From Clostridiales bacterium (GTDB taxonomy: Bacteria > Bacillota > Clostridia > Christensenellales > Christensenellaceae), in assembly GCA_015056045.1 (NCBI GenBank), contig SVGZ01000003.1:1-64000 (forward strand): a stretch of 64,000 nt of DNA, in the 5' to 3' direction. The number at the start of each line of letters is the position of its first letter. The stretch's first letter is position 1. A program made the position numbers and the translations under genes. Positions 31,418 to 39,777 of this stretch are shown piece by piece. The notes below the pieces were generated by a model. The model searched no databases. It saw only the letters and a program-made list of their open reading frames with translations, and was not told the DNA's origin.

Positions 31418-32256
31418 TTTCTGATTCCCATCCTGTTGCGGATCCTGACGCGGAAAGGCTGACGAACGACTTCCTGCATACCAAAGATCTCTCTTAATAC
31501 ATCATTGAGCTTTTTGCGGTCAAGATAGCGGGTCAAAACGCCCTCTTTTGTCATCGAAATAACGCCTGTTTCCTCCGAAACGACGATCGTAATGCTGTCG
31601 GAAACCTCCGAAATACCAAGTGCAGCACGATGTCTTGTCCCGAGTTCGCTCGAGATCTGTTTATTATCCGAAAGCGGCAGGAAACAGCCTGCAGCCTGAA
31701 TACGCATACCGCGGAGGATCATTGCACCGTCATGCATCGGCGCATTGATAAAGAAGATATTTTCGATCAGTTCGCTCGAAATGCGCGCATCAACGGTCGT
31801 TCCCGTTTCGACAACGTCATTCAAGCCGACAGACCTTTCAAAAACCATCAGCGCACCCGTCTTTTTGATGGACATATTTAAGATCGAACGCTGGATCTGT
31901 TCGATGATTTCTTCTGCCTGTGCGGTATCGACTTCCTGTTTCAAATCGAAATGCGCTCTTGTACCGATCCTTTCCAAAGCACGGCGAATTTCCGACTGAA
32001 AAAGAACGACAATGATCGTACCGCCTGCTGCGATCAAATAATTCAGCAGCCAAGAAACTGCCGTAAGACCGATCGCTTCGCAGATCCATGCCGCAAGAAT
32101 AATCACACCGACGCCTTTTAAAACCTGGCTTGCGCGTGTGCCTTTTGTGATTTTGTATATACCATAGAGAATGAAGGAGATCAGGATAATATCGATAATA
32201 TCCTTGATGCCGATCTCTATGATACTGCTCTTAATGACTGAAAATAAATCGCCCAT
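31414..32256 (-). CDS. cdaA: CdaA, membrane diadenylate cyclase
   Basis: A 280-residue enzyme that makes cyclic di-AMP from two ATP. Three N-terminal helices (about 18-86) anchor it, and the DAC domain follows. Signature DGA (176-178, in MHDGAMILRG) and RHR (208-210, in GTRHRAALG) are intact, so it should be active. c-di-AMP controls potassium uptake, osmotic balance and wall synthesis. It lies 22 bases after a Spo0E-like gene and overlaps cdaR. The operon layout ties second-messenger synthesis to a two-component system at the promoter-proximal end. Confidence 0.96.
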   Translation of the reverse strand: MGDLFSVIKSSIIEIGIKDIIDIILISFILYGIYKITKGTRASQVLKGVGVIILAAWICEAIGLTAVSWLLNYLIAAGGTIIVVLFQSEIRRALERIGTRAHFDLKQEVDTAQAEEIIEQIQRSILNMSIKKTGALMVFERSVGLNDVVETGTTVDARISSELIENIFFINAPMHDGAMILRGMRIQAAGCFLPLSDNKQISSELGTRHRAALGISEVSDSITIVVSEETGVISMTKEGVLTRYLDRKKLNDVLREIFGMQEVVRQPFRVRIRNRMGIRK

Positions 32257-32278
32257 TTTCTCTCCGCCGTATAAAGAA

Positions 32279-32512
32279 TTATTTCTGCTCTGCCAGTTTG
32301 TTAATCATTTCCTGCAGGTTTTCATATTCGAGAAGCTTTTCATCGAGCAAGCGGCTCTGTTCCAGAACTTCATCGCTGACCCGGAAATTCCCGTCATTTC
32401 TTCTTAAAACCTCTTCGCCTGCACGGTTGAGCCATTCTCTGCTTTCTTCAATCTCTTTTTGCATTCGCAAAAGCTTTTCCTGATAGAATTTCTTATCTTT
32501 CACTTTCGTCAC
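32279..32512 (-). CDS. Spo0E-like aspartyl-phosphate phosphatase
   Basis: A 77-residue helical protein. LLRMQKEIEESREWLNRA forms the first helix, and SDEVLEQSRLLDEKLLEYE the second; the SxxLD...Y pattern is the hallmark of the Spo0E family, in which serine, leucine and aspartate contact phospho-Spo0A. Spo0E proteins remove phosphate from Spo0A and delay sporulation. Family match is by motif only, and the LI of SQELDxLI is replaced by KL here. It starts 5 bases after a lipoprotein gene, 22 bases before cdaA. Confidence 0.62.
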   Translation of the reverse strand: MTKVKDKKFYQEKLLRMQKEIEESREWLNRAGEEVLRRNDGNFRVSDEVLEQSRLLDEKLLEYENLQEMINKLAEQK

Positions 32513-32517
32513 CTGCT

Positions 32518-33459
32518 TTACAAATATTCTGCAGCGCGCACATAGAAGTGCCCGTTTTCTTTGATAAAATAGAGTTTTTCTTTGATCTCCTGCTCCGGCT
32601 GCATATTTTTTTCAAGGAAATACGCATCCTCTGCGGAAATGCCAATCGTATAATCGAGTTCTGCCCAATAATAGAAGCCTGCGGTTTCTCCGTCAAAGTG
32701 GCTCTGCTTCTGTTCGCCAACAATAATATTATAGCTTAAAACTTCCACAGAAACATCATATTCGCCAATTTCTTCACCAAAACTTAATAAATATTCCGGT
32801 GAAATTTCGTCTCTTGTGAGAAATTCTTCGGTACAGTTTTCGCTATAATATTTCCACTGTTCATCCGCATCGAATTCCTTAATGTCGTTGCGCGTGAAAA
32901 GATAGTTTTTCGCCGCGGCAAAAAGCTCTGCCTGTTCATCTGCCGTGAGCCTTTCCTTTTCGCCTGCAGGCAAAAACTCCTCGCCAATGGGTTCAAAGCC
33001 ATAGGACTCGATCTTGAGTTTGCCGTCTTCACGGAGGAAATAGACGCTGAAAAGCAAGTCAAAGCGCTTACCTTCCTCAAAAAAGCTCATTTCCGGGTCT
33101 TCGGGCTTATAGCTTTCGATATAGAGAACGGCCGAAAGCTTCTGCACAGTATATTCGAGATCGTCCAGAAGCTCGGTTTCGCAGCCAAGATCCTTGAAAT
33201 CGCCGATATGGGAGATCAGCTTTGTGCTTTTGTTTTCAAGTTCGCCGGAGGCATATTCGACATCATAGAGGTAATCCGCAAGAAAAGCCTCTGTATAATG
33301 CGCTTTGGCAAAAGCCGTCGTTTCCTCGGGAGAAAAATCCCGGTAATCGACATCCCACATGAGCGAGATATATTCTTTGGCAATGGCATAAGGTTTATCG
33401 CTGCAGCCGGAAAACACGAGGCACATCACGATCAGCAGCAGACAAAAGATCTTTTTCAA
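32518..33459 (-). CDS. Lipoprotein of unknown function, two repeated halves
   Basis: A 313-residue lipoprotein. The start is TTG (MKKIFCLLL), set by GGAGG six bases upstream; a longer ATG frame lacks a site. The signal ends in the lipobox VFSGC. The two halves look alike: AKEYISLMWDVDYRDFSPEE with YTEAFLADYL, and AKNYLFTRNDIKEFDADEQ with CTEEFLTRDE. This suggests two NTF2-like domains, but I do not know the family. It probably sits on the outer face of the membrane. It lies 13 bases after a propeller lipoprotein gene and directly before the Spo0E-like gene. Confidence 0.75.
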   Translation of the reverse strand: MKKIFCLLLIVMCLVFSGCSDKPYAIAKEYISLMWDVDYRDFSPEETTAFAKAHYTEAFLADYLYDVEYASGELENKSTKLISHIGDFKDLGCETELLDDLEYTVQKLSAVLYIESYKPEDPEMSFFEEGKRFDLLFSVYFLREDGKLKIESYGFEPIGEEFLPAGEKERLTADEQAELFAAAKNYLFTRNDIKEFDADEQWKYYSENCTEEFLTRDEISPEYLLSFGEEIGEYDVSVEVLSYNIIVGEQKQSHFDGETAGFYYWAELDYTIGISAEDAYFLEKNMQPEQEIKEKLYFIKENGHFYVRAAEYL

Positions 33460-33472
33460 GGAAAGCCTCCGC

Positions 33473-34537
33473 TTAGGATAAATATAAAATGGCATATTTA
33501 AAACTTCTGCCGGATGCGTTGTCTGTCTCTTTGAGGGAACTATAGCGGATGAGCAGCCGATCGCCTGCGGAATTCAGATAAATCGAAGCGATCTCTGAAC
33601 GCATATCGACGAGGAAATTTTCACCGCTTTCCGGCAAAAAGACATAGAGCATATCGGCATTCATACCCTTTTCGACCCAGGCAATACGGCTCATATCACC
33701 CGTTGCAGAATAAAGCTTGACGTTTGATAAAAGGCTTCTGCTCTTTTTGGTTTCCATATCAAAAAGGCAAAGACGCTCGATATTATCAATATATAAAATT
33801 CCACGGTCCGTCATGCTTTCCATTGTCGTCGTGCCGGAGATGAGATAGCGCCTGCTGTTGAAAAGATCGAAAAAGACCGTATCTACGCCGTCCATTGTCC
33901 TTGTCATACAACGGGGTTCATTGCCGGCGGCATAGGATAAAATGCGTGAGCTTCGCATTTCGTTGCTGTACAGTTCAAAATCACTGAACGCCAGCGGGAT
34001 TCGCGAAACGAGATCGGTATTCGTATCATACACATAGAGAATGTTTTTCCCGCTTTTTTCAACAAAACAGAAGACATCGCTGCTGATCCAGACCGGCGAA
34101 GACAAAACATTTGCCGTATTTAAGATCTCTTTTTGCTTGGTATAGGGATTATCTTCATAAATAATGCTGATCGTACCATCTTCACGCTTTACCGCCATGA
34201 CGAGCTTTTCTTCTTCGGAAAATGCAGCGGAAATGATATTATCGCTGTGGATGATCGTGATGGCATCATCCTCCGGTTCACGGACGAAAAGCCCCTGCGC
34301 CTTATTCGTCGGGTAAAGCGCAAAAATGCGTTCACTTCCGTTGAAGCCGATGCTGTTTATCGTATTGACATCGAATTTTCCCAAAAGATCGAAAGCTTTT
34401 TCAAGCGTGACTTCTTCTTTTTCTTCTTCCGGCAGCGGGATGATCTTGACTTCTTCACGGCAGCCGCCAAGCGCAAACAACGAAATAAGGATAAGGATCA
34501 GTACGATCGCTTTTTTGAAACGCTTATTCAGCTTCAT
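33473..34537 (-). CDS. Propeller-type lipoprotein linked to two-component system
   Basis: A 354-residue lipoprotein with signal ending LFALGGC. The body shows repeated short strands such as NSIGFNGSERIFALYP, ISAAFSEEEKLVMAV and SPVWISSDVFCFVE, a TolB/WD40-like propeller pattern. The ATG at 34537 is preferred because GAGGT lies at the right distance; it overlaps the stop of the kinase gene by 14 bases. Its place directly after the histidine kinase suggests that it modulates kinase signalling at the cell surface, as accessory lipoproteins do in other systems. That is inference from position only. Confidence 0.75.
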   Translation of the reverse strand: MKLNKRFKKAIVLILILISLFALGGCREEVKIIPLPEEEKEEVTLEKAFDLLGKFDVNTINSIGFNGSERIFALYPTNKAQGLFVREPEDDAITIIHSDNIISAAFSEEEKLVMAVKREDGTISIIYEDNPYTKQKEILNTANVLSSPVWISSDVFCFVEKSGKNILYVYDTNTDLVSRIPLAFSDFELYSNEMRSSRILSYAAGNEPRCMTRTMDGVDTVFFDLFNSRRYLISGTTTMESMTDRGILYIDNIERLCLFDMETKKSRSLLSNVKLYSATGDMSRIAWVEKGMNADMLYVFLPESGENFLVDMRSEIASIYLNSAGDRLLIRYSSLKETDNASGRSFKYAILYLS

Positions 34538-35960
34538 CGGCATACCTCAAAAGCGGCAGTTTTACCGCAAACTCGATCTGTCTGTCGTTTCGCATTTCGG
34601 CATGGATACTGCCGCTGTGCGCAAGGGCAATTTCCCGCGAAATCGGCAGACCAAGGCCGACACTGCCCGATTCATGTTCGCTTGACGCCTGCATATAGGG
34701 CATAAAGAGCGATTCAGGGTCTTCGATCTTGTCTTCGACAAAGTTGACGATGCGGATCAAAGCGGAAACGCCCTCTTTTTGCAGGGAAATATTAACTGGA
34801 AAACCCGAAAGACCGTATTTGATCGCATTATCGAGCAGGTTGACGAGCATCTGACGGATCTTTTCCGCATCTGCCTTGATGTGCAGGTCAGCTTCGATCG
34901 AAAGATGGAAATCGACATCATACCGTCTTGCACGGACTGCCATCGACTCTGCGATCCTTCTTGTGAGTGCGGAAAGATCGACATCTTCAAGGTTCATGCG
35001 TTCTCGCATGGTCTGTTTGGATGCATCGAGGATCTCCGTAACATAGGCATGGAGTCTTTCCGTTTCTTTTTCAATATTATTAAGCGCACCGCTGGCAAGC
35101 TCTTTATTATCCGGGTCATTTTTCATGAGGTCTGCATAGCCGGAGATGATCGTGATCGGCGTTTTCAGCTCATGCGTGACTTTATCATAAAAAGCCTTGC
35201 GGTAACGAAGCGCTTCGGCAAGTGCGGTTTTTTCGTTGGTAATCGCCAGAAGCTGATCGGAGATCGTTCTTGTCATGCGGTTAAATCCCGAGGCAAAAAT
35301 ACCGATCTCGTCTTTTTTTGTTTTGGTTTCCACGGGCGTAAAGACGCCTTTTTCCAGATAATCGTTGACGGCATAGGTCAGCTTACGGACAGGCATGAGT
35401 GCACGCAGAACGGTTACGATAATAATGACGAACAGGATGAAAATACAGATCGCCGAACCGATCGTGATCCTTGTCTGTACGTCCATCGTCCGCATATATT
35501 CGCTCGTATAGTCGGAATAAACGCGCACAAAAATGCCGTTTTCCGAGAGCATCAGCGGAACATAGAAAGACAGATAGACATCCATCTCATTGCCGTCGCT
35601 GACGATCGAAAGTGCAGCGCCGTTTTCCCTTGCGGCGTTCAGCTCAAGGCTGCGCTTTGGCGAAAGAAAACCGACCGTCGCATAGAGCATCTGCCCATCT
35701 TCGGAATAGACGGCGGTTGGTCTTGTGAGTATGGTGTGCAGCTCATCGGCAATATAGCTGACATCCGAAAGCGAATCCACACCGTAAATGAGCTGTCTGT
35801 TGAGCAATATCTCGCAGTATTCTTTTATCTGCTGCTGTTCGCCGACGATGTCATTTTCGTTCATATCACCGATCGCAAAGCTGGTCAGAAAATACAGCAT
35901 GACGATGATGAAAACGGAAAAAATGACAAAGTACCAGATCAGCTTAGTTCTGAGTTTCAA
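34524..35960 (-). CDS. Membrane sensor histidine kinase
   Basis: A 478-residue kinase. Helices at 8-30 and 165-187 enclose a sensor domain of about 135 residues outside the cell. HAMP follows (about 188-240), then the HisKA dimerisation helix with phospho-acceptor His263 in YDKVTHELKTP, and the ATPase domain with LLDNAIKYG, VNFVEDKIE and GSVGLGLPISRE. No PAS domain, so it is unlike WalK. It overlaps the response regulator gene by 17 bases. Its signal is unknown; the partner lipoproteins point to the envelope. Confidence 0.95.
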   Translation of the reverse strand: MKLRTKLIWYFVIFSVFIIVMLYFLTSFAIGDMNENDIVGEQQQIKEYCEILLNRQLIYGVDSLSDVSYIADELHTILTRPTAVYSEDGQMLYATVGFLSPKRSLELNAARENGAALSIVSDGNEMDVYLSFYVPLMLSENGIFVRVYSDYTSEYMRTMDVQTRITIGSAICIFILFVIIIVTVLRALMPVRKLTYAVNDYLEKGVFTPVETKTKKDEIGIFASGFNRMTRTISDQLLAITNEKTALAEALRYRKAFYDKVTHELKTPITIISGYADLMKNDPDNKELASGALNNIEKETERLHAYVTEILDASKQTMRERMNLEDVDLSALTRRIAESMAVRARRYDVDFHLSIEADLHIKADAEKIRQMLVNLLDNAIKYGLSGFPVNISLQKEGVSALIRIVNFVEDKIEDPESLFMPYMQASSEHESGSVGLGLPISREIALAHSGSIHAEMRNDRQIEFAVKLPLLRYADEAE

Positions 35961-36639
35961 ATCCTTCCTCCGAGATCTTATAGCCTATGCCGAAAACCGT
36001 TGCAATGGCGTTTTCATCTTCGAGTTTTTTTCTGATTCGCTGGACATGGATATCGACCGTTCGGGTATCGCCCGCATATTCAAAATCCCAGACCTGTGCC
36101 AAAAGATCTGCACGGCTCATAACCTTGCCCTTGTTGCGCATCAGCGTTTCAAGGAGCATAAATTCCTTTGGCGTAAGGTCGATCAGCCTGTCTTTTTTCA
36201 TAACGATATGACGGACGAGATCCATCGAAATATCCCTTGCGGCAAGATGATTTTTGCTGCCTTCGTTTTTCTTTGCCTTATCGATCCGGCGGAGGATGGA
36301 TTTAACGCGAAGGACGACTTCCCTTGCGTCAAAGGGCTTTGTGATATAGTCATCCGCACCGTATTCGAGGCCTAAAAGCTTATCGGACTGATCTGCCTTT
36401 GCGGTCAGCATGATGATCGGGATATTATCGGAAAGCGTAATGCGCCTGCATAAAGAAAGTCCGTCTGCATCGGGCAGCATAATATCGAGAATAATAAGGT
36501 TTGGCTCAAGATCCTGCACGGCAAGAAGACCATCCTTGCCCGTTAAGGCATAGGAAACCTCAAAACCTTCTTTTTCCAATGTATATTTTAAAAGCTCGGC
36601 AATCGCCTGTTCATCTTCAATGATTAAAATTTTGCTCAT
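35944..36639 (-). CDS. OmpR-family response regulator
   Basis: A 231-residue transcription factor, partner of the kinase encoded next. Receiver domain (1-120) with phospho-acceptor Asp52 in ILDIMLPDADG, Thr in MLTAKAD and Lys in TKPF; then a winged-helix DNA-binding domain (about 130-228) with LTPKEFMLLETL and RTVDIHVQRIRKKL. It is the first gene of the leftward operon. The start MSKILIIEDE is preferred over a frame 15 codons longer. The regulon may include the operon itself. Confidence 0.95.
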   Translation of the reverse strand: MSKILIIEDEQAIAELLKYTLEKEGFEVSYALTGKDGLLAVQDLEPNLIILDIMLPDADGLSLCRRITLSDNIPIIMLTAKADQSDKLLGLEYGADDYITKPFDAREVVLRVKSILRRIDKAKKNEGSKNHLAARDISMDLVRHIVMKKDRLIDLTPKEFMLLETLMRNKGKVMSRADLLAQVWDFEYAGDTRTVDIHVQRIRKKLEDENAIATVFGIGYKISEEGFETQN

Positions 36640-36707
36640 GGTGTCTCCTGTTTTCGCAAAAATATAATTCTGCTCTGTCTTCATTTATCAAAATGTACTG
36701 CAATGAT

Positions 36708-36736
36708 ATTATACCAATTCCGAATATTTTTCGCAA
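36708..36736 (-). promoter_or_regulatory. Promoter of the two-component/c-di-AMP operon
   Basis: Minus-strand TTGCGA (36736-36731), 17-base spacer, perfect TATAAT (36713-36708), about 69 bases before the response regulator start. Confidence 0.75.
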
Positions 36737-36769
36737 CGATACAAAAAATAATTCACGAAAGGAGATCAT

Positions 36770-37459
36770 ATGCTCAACACGATCATCAAGACCGCACTCA
36801 TATACATTATTATTATCATTTCCATGCGCATCATGGGCAAAAAATTAGCAGGTCAGCTGCAGCCCTATGAGCTTGTCATTACGCTCATGATCGCTGAAAT
36901 TGCCGCAGCACCGATCGATTCGGGCGATATTCCGCTTTCGGCAGGGCTTATCCCAACGATCACACTGCTCATCGTCTACTCCGTTTTTTCCTTTCTTTCG
37001 CTCAAAAGCCGCAAACTGCGTGTGTTTTTCTGCGGAAGGCCGAGCATCCTCATCAGCAACGGAAAACTCGTGACAGAAGAATTTGAAAAGCTTTCCTATA
37101 GTTTGTCTGACCTCATGGAACAGCTTCGCTCTGCTGGTTATGCAGACGTCAGGCAGATCTGTTATGCGATTTTGGAAACCAACGGAGAGCTTTCCATTTT
37201 GCCATACCCTGCGGAAACACCGCCGACTGCGCAGATGATGGGCATCAAAACAGATAACAATACGATACAGCTGCCCATTATTTTAGACGGCGATACGGTC
37301 GATTTTGGGCTTTCTGCATGCGGCTTTACACGGGAAAGCCTCGAAAACTGGCTGAAAAAGCGAAAGCTTGGCAGCATCAGCGATATATTTTTCTTATCCG
37401 CAGCCAAAGACGGAAGCTATTTTTGCCAAAGAAAAAACGGAGAACAACAGCAGCAATGA
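36770..37459 (+). CDS. DUF421 (YetF-like) membrane protein
   Basis: A 229-residue protein with three N-terminal helices (about 5-70), followed by the cytoplasmic YetF-type region with KSRKLRVFFCGRPSILISNGK and LMEQLRSAGYADVRQICYAILETNG. Both blocks are characteristic of DUF421. Family members are membrane-bound and linked to spore and envelope functions in Bacilli, but the biochemical role is not known. AAAGGAG lies before the start. It overlaps the next gene by four bases (ATGA). It is divergent from the response regulator. Confidence 0.9.
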   Translation: MLNTIIKTALIYIIIIISMRIMGKKLAGQLQPYELVITLMIAEIAAAPIDSGDIPLSAGLIPTITLLIVYSVFSFLSLKSRKLRVFFCGRPSILISNGKLVTEEFEKLSYSLSDLMEQLRSAGYADVRQICYAILETNGELSILPYPAETPPTAQMMGIKTDNNTIQLPIILDGDTVDFGLSACGFTRESLENWLKKRKLGSISDIFFLSAAKDGSYFCQRKNGEQQQQ

Positions 37460-37812
37460 AAAAACTCCTGATCTTGCTTTTACTTTTCGGTATTCTTTCC
37501 TGCGCATATGTACAGAACCGGTGTATTGCGGATTTTCGGGATGATTTTACCGCCGAGATCGAAAAGACACAAAAAGCTATATATAATGAAGAAAATCCGG
37601 ATTTTTCGGGTATCCTTTCCGTTTACGAAAAAGCGGAACCGAGGCTGATCTGCCTCATCGGGAACGACAAGATCAGGCAGATCGGCGATGAGATCCAAAA
37701 GCTGTTTATCCTAAAGGAAAAGGAAGATATTCTGCTTTCGCTCAAAGAACTGCAGAGTCTTGCGGATGCTCTCTATTTTGAGGACAGATTTTCGCTTGAA
37801 AACATATTATGA
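37456..37812 (+). CDS. DUF4363 membrane-anchored protein
   Basis: A 118-residue protein with an N-terminal hydrophobic helix (residues 3-17) and a helical outer part (about 20-118) containing two heptad-like stretches. Size and pattern fit DUF4363, which often sits next to DUF421 genes. The start overlaps the DUF421 stop as ATGA. Function is not known; the pair is probably a membrane complex. The signal ends LSCAY, so a lipid anchor on the cysteine is possible, although the box is not strong. Confidence 0.72.
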   Translation: MKKLLILLLLFGILSCAYVQNRCIADFRDDFTAEIEKTQKAIYNEENPDFSGILSVYEKAEPRLICLIGNDKIRQIGDEIQKLFILKEKEDILLSLKELQSLADALYFEDRFSLENIL

Positions 37813-37862
37813 GCTATCGGGATACGGATTTTTGCGCTATAATGGAGCTGAAGGAGGCTTTT

Positions 37863-38486
37863 ATGGCAAAAACGATTTACCTCATTCAGCATGCAGAAGC
37901 CGAACACCATCTAAACGGCATGGTCGGTTCCTGGACAGATTGGCCGCTTACCGCAAAAGGCAGAAAACAGGCGGAAAATATTGCGAAAAATTTATATCCA
38001 TACATAAAAGAGAAAGATTTTACACTCATCAGCTCAGATCTTATGCGTTCGATCGAGACGCTTGCACCGCTTGCGGAATTGCTCCATCAAAAGCCTATCA
38101 TCGACCCACGCATCAAAGAGATCGGCTTTGGCATAGCCTGCGGAAAATCCAGGGAATGGTTCCGCCAAAATGCGGCAAAGTGCCCGGAAAATGCCGACCC
38201 CGAGGAACACAAGAGCTTCCCCGATGCGGAAAGCTTCGGCGATCTTCACAGGCGAGTTTCGGCCTTTTTAGAGGATATTTTAGCTTCGGAAAAGGAAAAC
38301 TTCGTCATTTGCGGCCATGGGGCAAGCCTTTCCCGGCTTTATACGGCATTCTTACAGCTTGATCCAAAGAAATTTGAGCTTTCGGGCAAGGCTGCAGGCG
38401 TTTCCCTTCTTCTGCAAATGAATAACGGAAAACGTTTAATACAATTTTGCAATGATATGTCCTTCTCTGTTATGTGCAATTCGTGA
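37863..38486 (+). CDS. Histidine phosphatase family protein with altered RHG motif
   Basis: A 207-residue protein of the phosphoglycerate-mutase-like clan. The usual LxRHGE is LIQHAEAEHH, so the active-site histidine is kept but the arginine and glycine are not. Other parts are typical: WTDWPLTAKGRKQAENI, SSDLMRSIETL, and a late VICGHGASLSRL with the second histidine. Activity is uncertain; glutamine may partly replace arginine. The start is chosen by AAGGAGG. It has no clear partner gene. Confidence 0.85.
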   Translation: MAKTIYLIQHAEAEHHLNGMVGSWTDWPLTAKGRKQAENIAKNLYPYIKEKDFTLISSDLMRSIETLAPLAELLHQKPIIDPRIKEIGFGIACGKSREWFRQNAAKCPENADPEEHKSFPDAESFGDLHRRVSAFLEDILASEKENFVICGHGASLSRLYTAFLQLDPKKFELSGKAAGVSLLLQMNNGKRLIQFCNDMSFSVMCNS

Positions 38487-38533
38487 AAAATTCGGCTGCA
38501 TTCGGGTCGATTTTCCATTTCACAAAGGGTCTA

Positions 38534-38570
38534 TTGTAAGAATTATGTAAAATTTGTCAATTTTTTGTGA
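38534..38570. promoter_or_regulatory. Pho-box-like repeats upstream of pit
   Basis: TGTAA, TGTAA, TGTCA and TGTGA begin at 38535, 38546, 38555 and 38566, steps of 11, 9 and 11 bases. On the minus strand these read TTACA-like, close to the TTNACA repeats bound by PhoP in Bacillus. They end 43 bases before the -35 box of the phosphate transporter gene. Confidence 0.45.
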
Positions 38571-38612
38571 CCTGTTTTTACATGGATTTGTTAAGGAACG
38601 GTCGCATTTGAA

Positions 38613-38642
38613 TTGACACGGTTTATTTTTATGCGCTATACT
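38613..38642 (+). promoter_or_regulatory. Promoter of phosphate transporter operon
   Basis: Perfect TTGACA (38613-38618), 18-base spacer, TATACT (38637-38642), 57 bases before the start. Confidence 0.8.
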
Positions 38643-38698
38643 TAGAATAGTTCGTATTGACGAACCGTTTCAATTTATTATTATGGAAAGGATATATA

Positions 38699-39751
38699 AT
38701 GACAGTTACATTATCAGAATTCTTTCAGGAATTAGTAACGAATCTGCCTTTCGCCATCTGCACCGTGATCATGCTTTCGGTCATCATGGTCAATGGCTGG
38801 ACAGATGCTGCAAACGCGATCGCAACCTGCGTCGGCACAAGAGCATTGGCTCCGCATTGGTCTATCGTTTTGGCAGCCGTTTTCAACTTCCTTGGCGCAC
38901 TCACCATGACGCTTTTAAACGGCAGCGTTGCTTACACGATCTACAACATGGTAGATTTCAGCGGTGACCCGCATTCAGCGCTGATAGCGCTAATGGCAGG
39001 CTTGGCGGCGATCGTTATATGGGCAGTCGGTGCATGGCTCTTTGGCATCAACACCAGTGAAAGCCACGCACTCATCGCAGGCATCTCCGGTGCAGCTATC
39101 GCACTGCAGAACGGCTTCGGCGGCATCAACGGCGGCGAATGGATCAAAGTTATCTATGGTCTTATCTTATCCACCGTTTTGGGCTTCGGTTCCGGTTATG
39201 TCATCACAAAGATCACCGAAGGCCTCTGCAAAAATATGGACAGACGCAAAACAACGCCTTTCTTTAAATATGCACAGATCGGCGGTGCTGCGGGTATGTC
39301 CTTCATGCACGGCGCACAGGATGGTCAGAAATTCATGGGCGTATTCATGCTCGGTATGTTCCTTTCCAGAGGTATGGGAGACGTTACAGATTTCGCGATC
39401 CCGATCTGGCTCATGATACTCTGCTCCGGCGTTATCGCTCTTGGTACATCCATCGGCGGTTACCGCATCATCAAATCCGTCGGCATGAGCATGGTCAGCC
39501 TTGAAAAATATCAGGGCTTCTGCGCAGATGCAGCTTCTTCGCTGAGCTTGCTCTTCTCTTCCGTCGTTGGTATCCCGGTTTCGACATCCCACATGAAGGC
39601 AACTTCCATCATGGGTGTTGGCGCTGCAAGAAGACTTTCCGCGATCAACTGGGGCGTTGTTAAAGAAATGGTCATGGCATGGATCCTGACATTCCCCGGC
39701 TGCGGTCTTATCGGTTTTGCAATGGCAAAGCTGTTCATGTTCATACTCTAA
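38699..39751 (+). CDS. pit: Inorganic phosphate transporter (PiT)
   Basis: A 350-residue low-affinity phosphate permease that uses an ion gradient. The two PiT signature blocks are GWTDAANAIAT near residue 34 and STSHMKATSIMGVGAAR near 301; about ten membrane helices lie around them. SESHALIAGISG is the first half-repeat partner. The start MTVTLSEFF follows AAAGGA. It is followed after 26 bases by a DUF47 gene, the usual Pit partner. A strong promoter and Pho-box-like repeats suggest phosphate control. Confidence 0.95.
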   Translation: MTVTLSEFFQELVTNLPFAICTVIMLSVIMVNGWTDAANAIATCVGTRALAPHWSIVLAAVFNFLGALTMTLLNGSVAYTIYNMVDFSGDPHSALIALMAGLAAIVIWAVGAWLFGINTSESHALIAGISGAAIALQNGFGGINGGEWIKVIYGLILSTVLGFGSGYVITKITEGLCKNMDRRKTTPFFKYAQIGGAAGMSFMHGAQDGQKFMGVFMLGMFLSRGMGDVTDFAIPIWLMILCSGVIALGTSIGGYRIIKSVGMSMVSLEKYQGFCADAASSLSLLFSSVVGIPVSTSHMKATSIMGVGAARRLSAINWGVVKEMVMAWILTFPGCGLIGFAMAKLFMFIL

Positions 39752-39777
39752 TCTGGTTTTATTAAAGGAGAATTACA

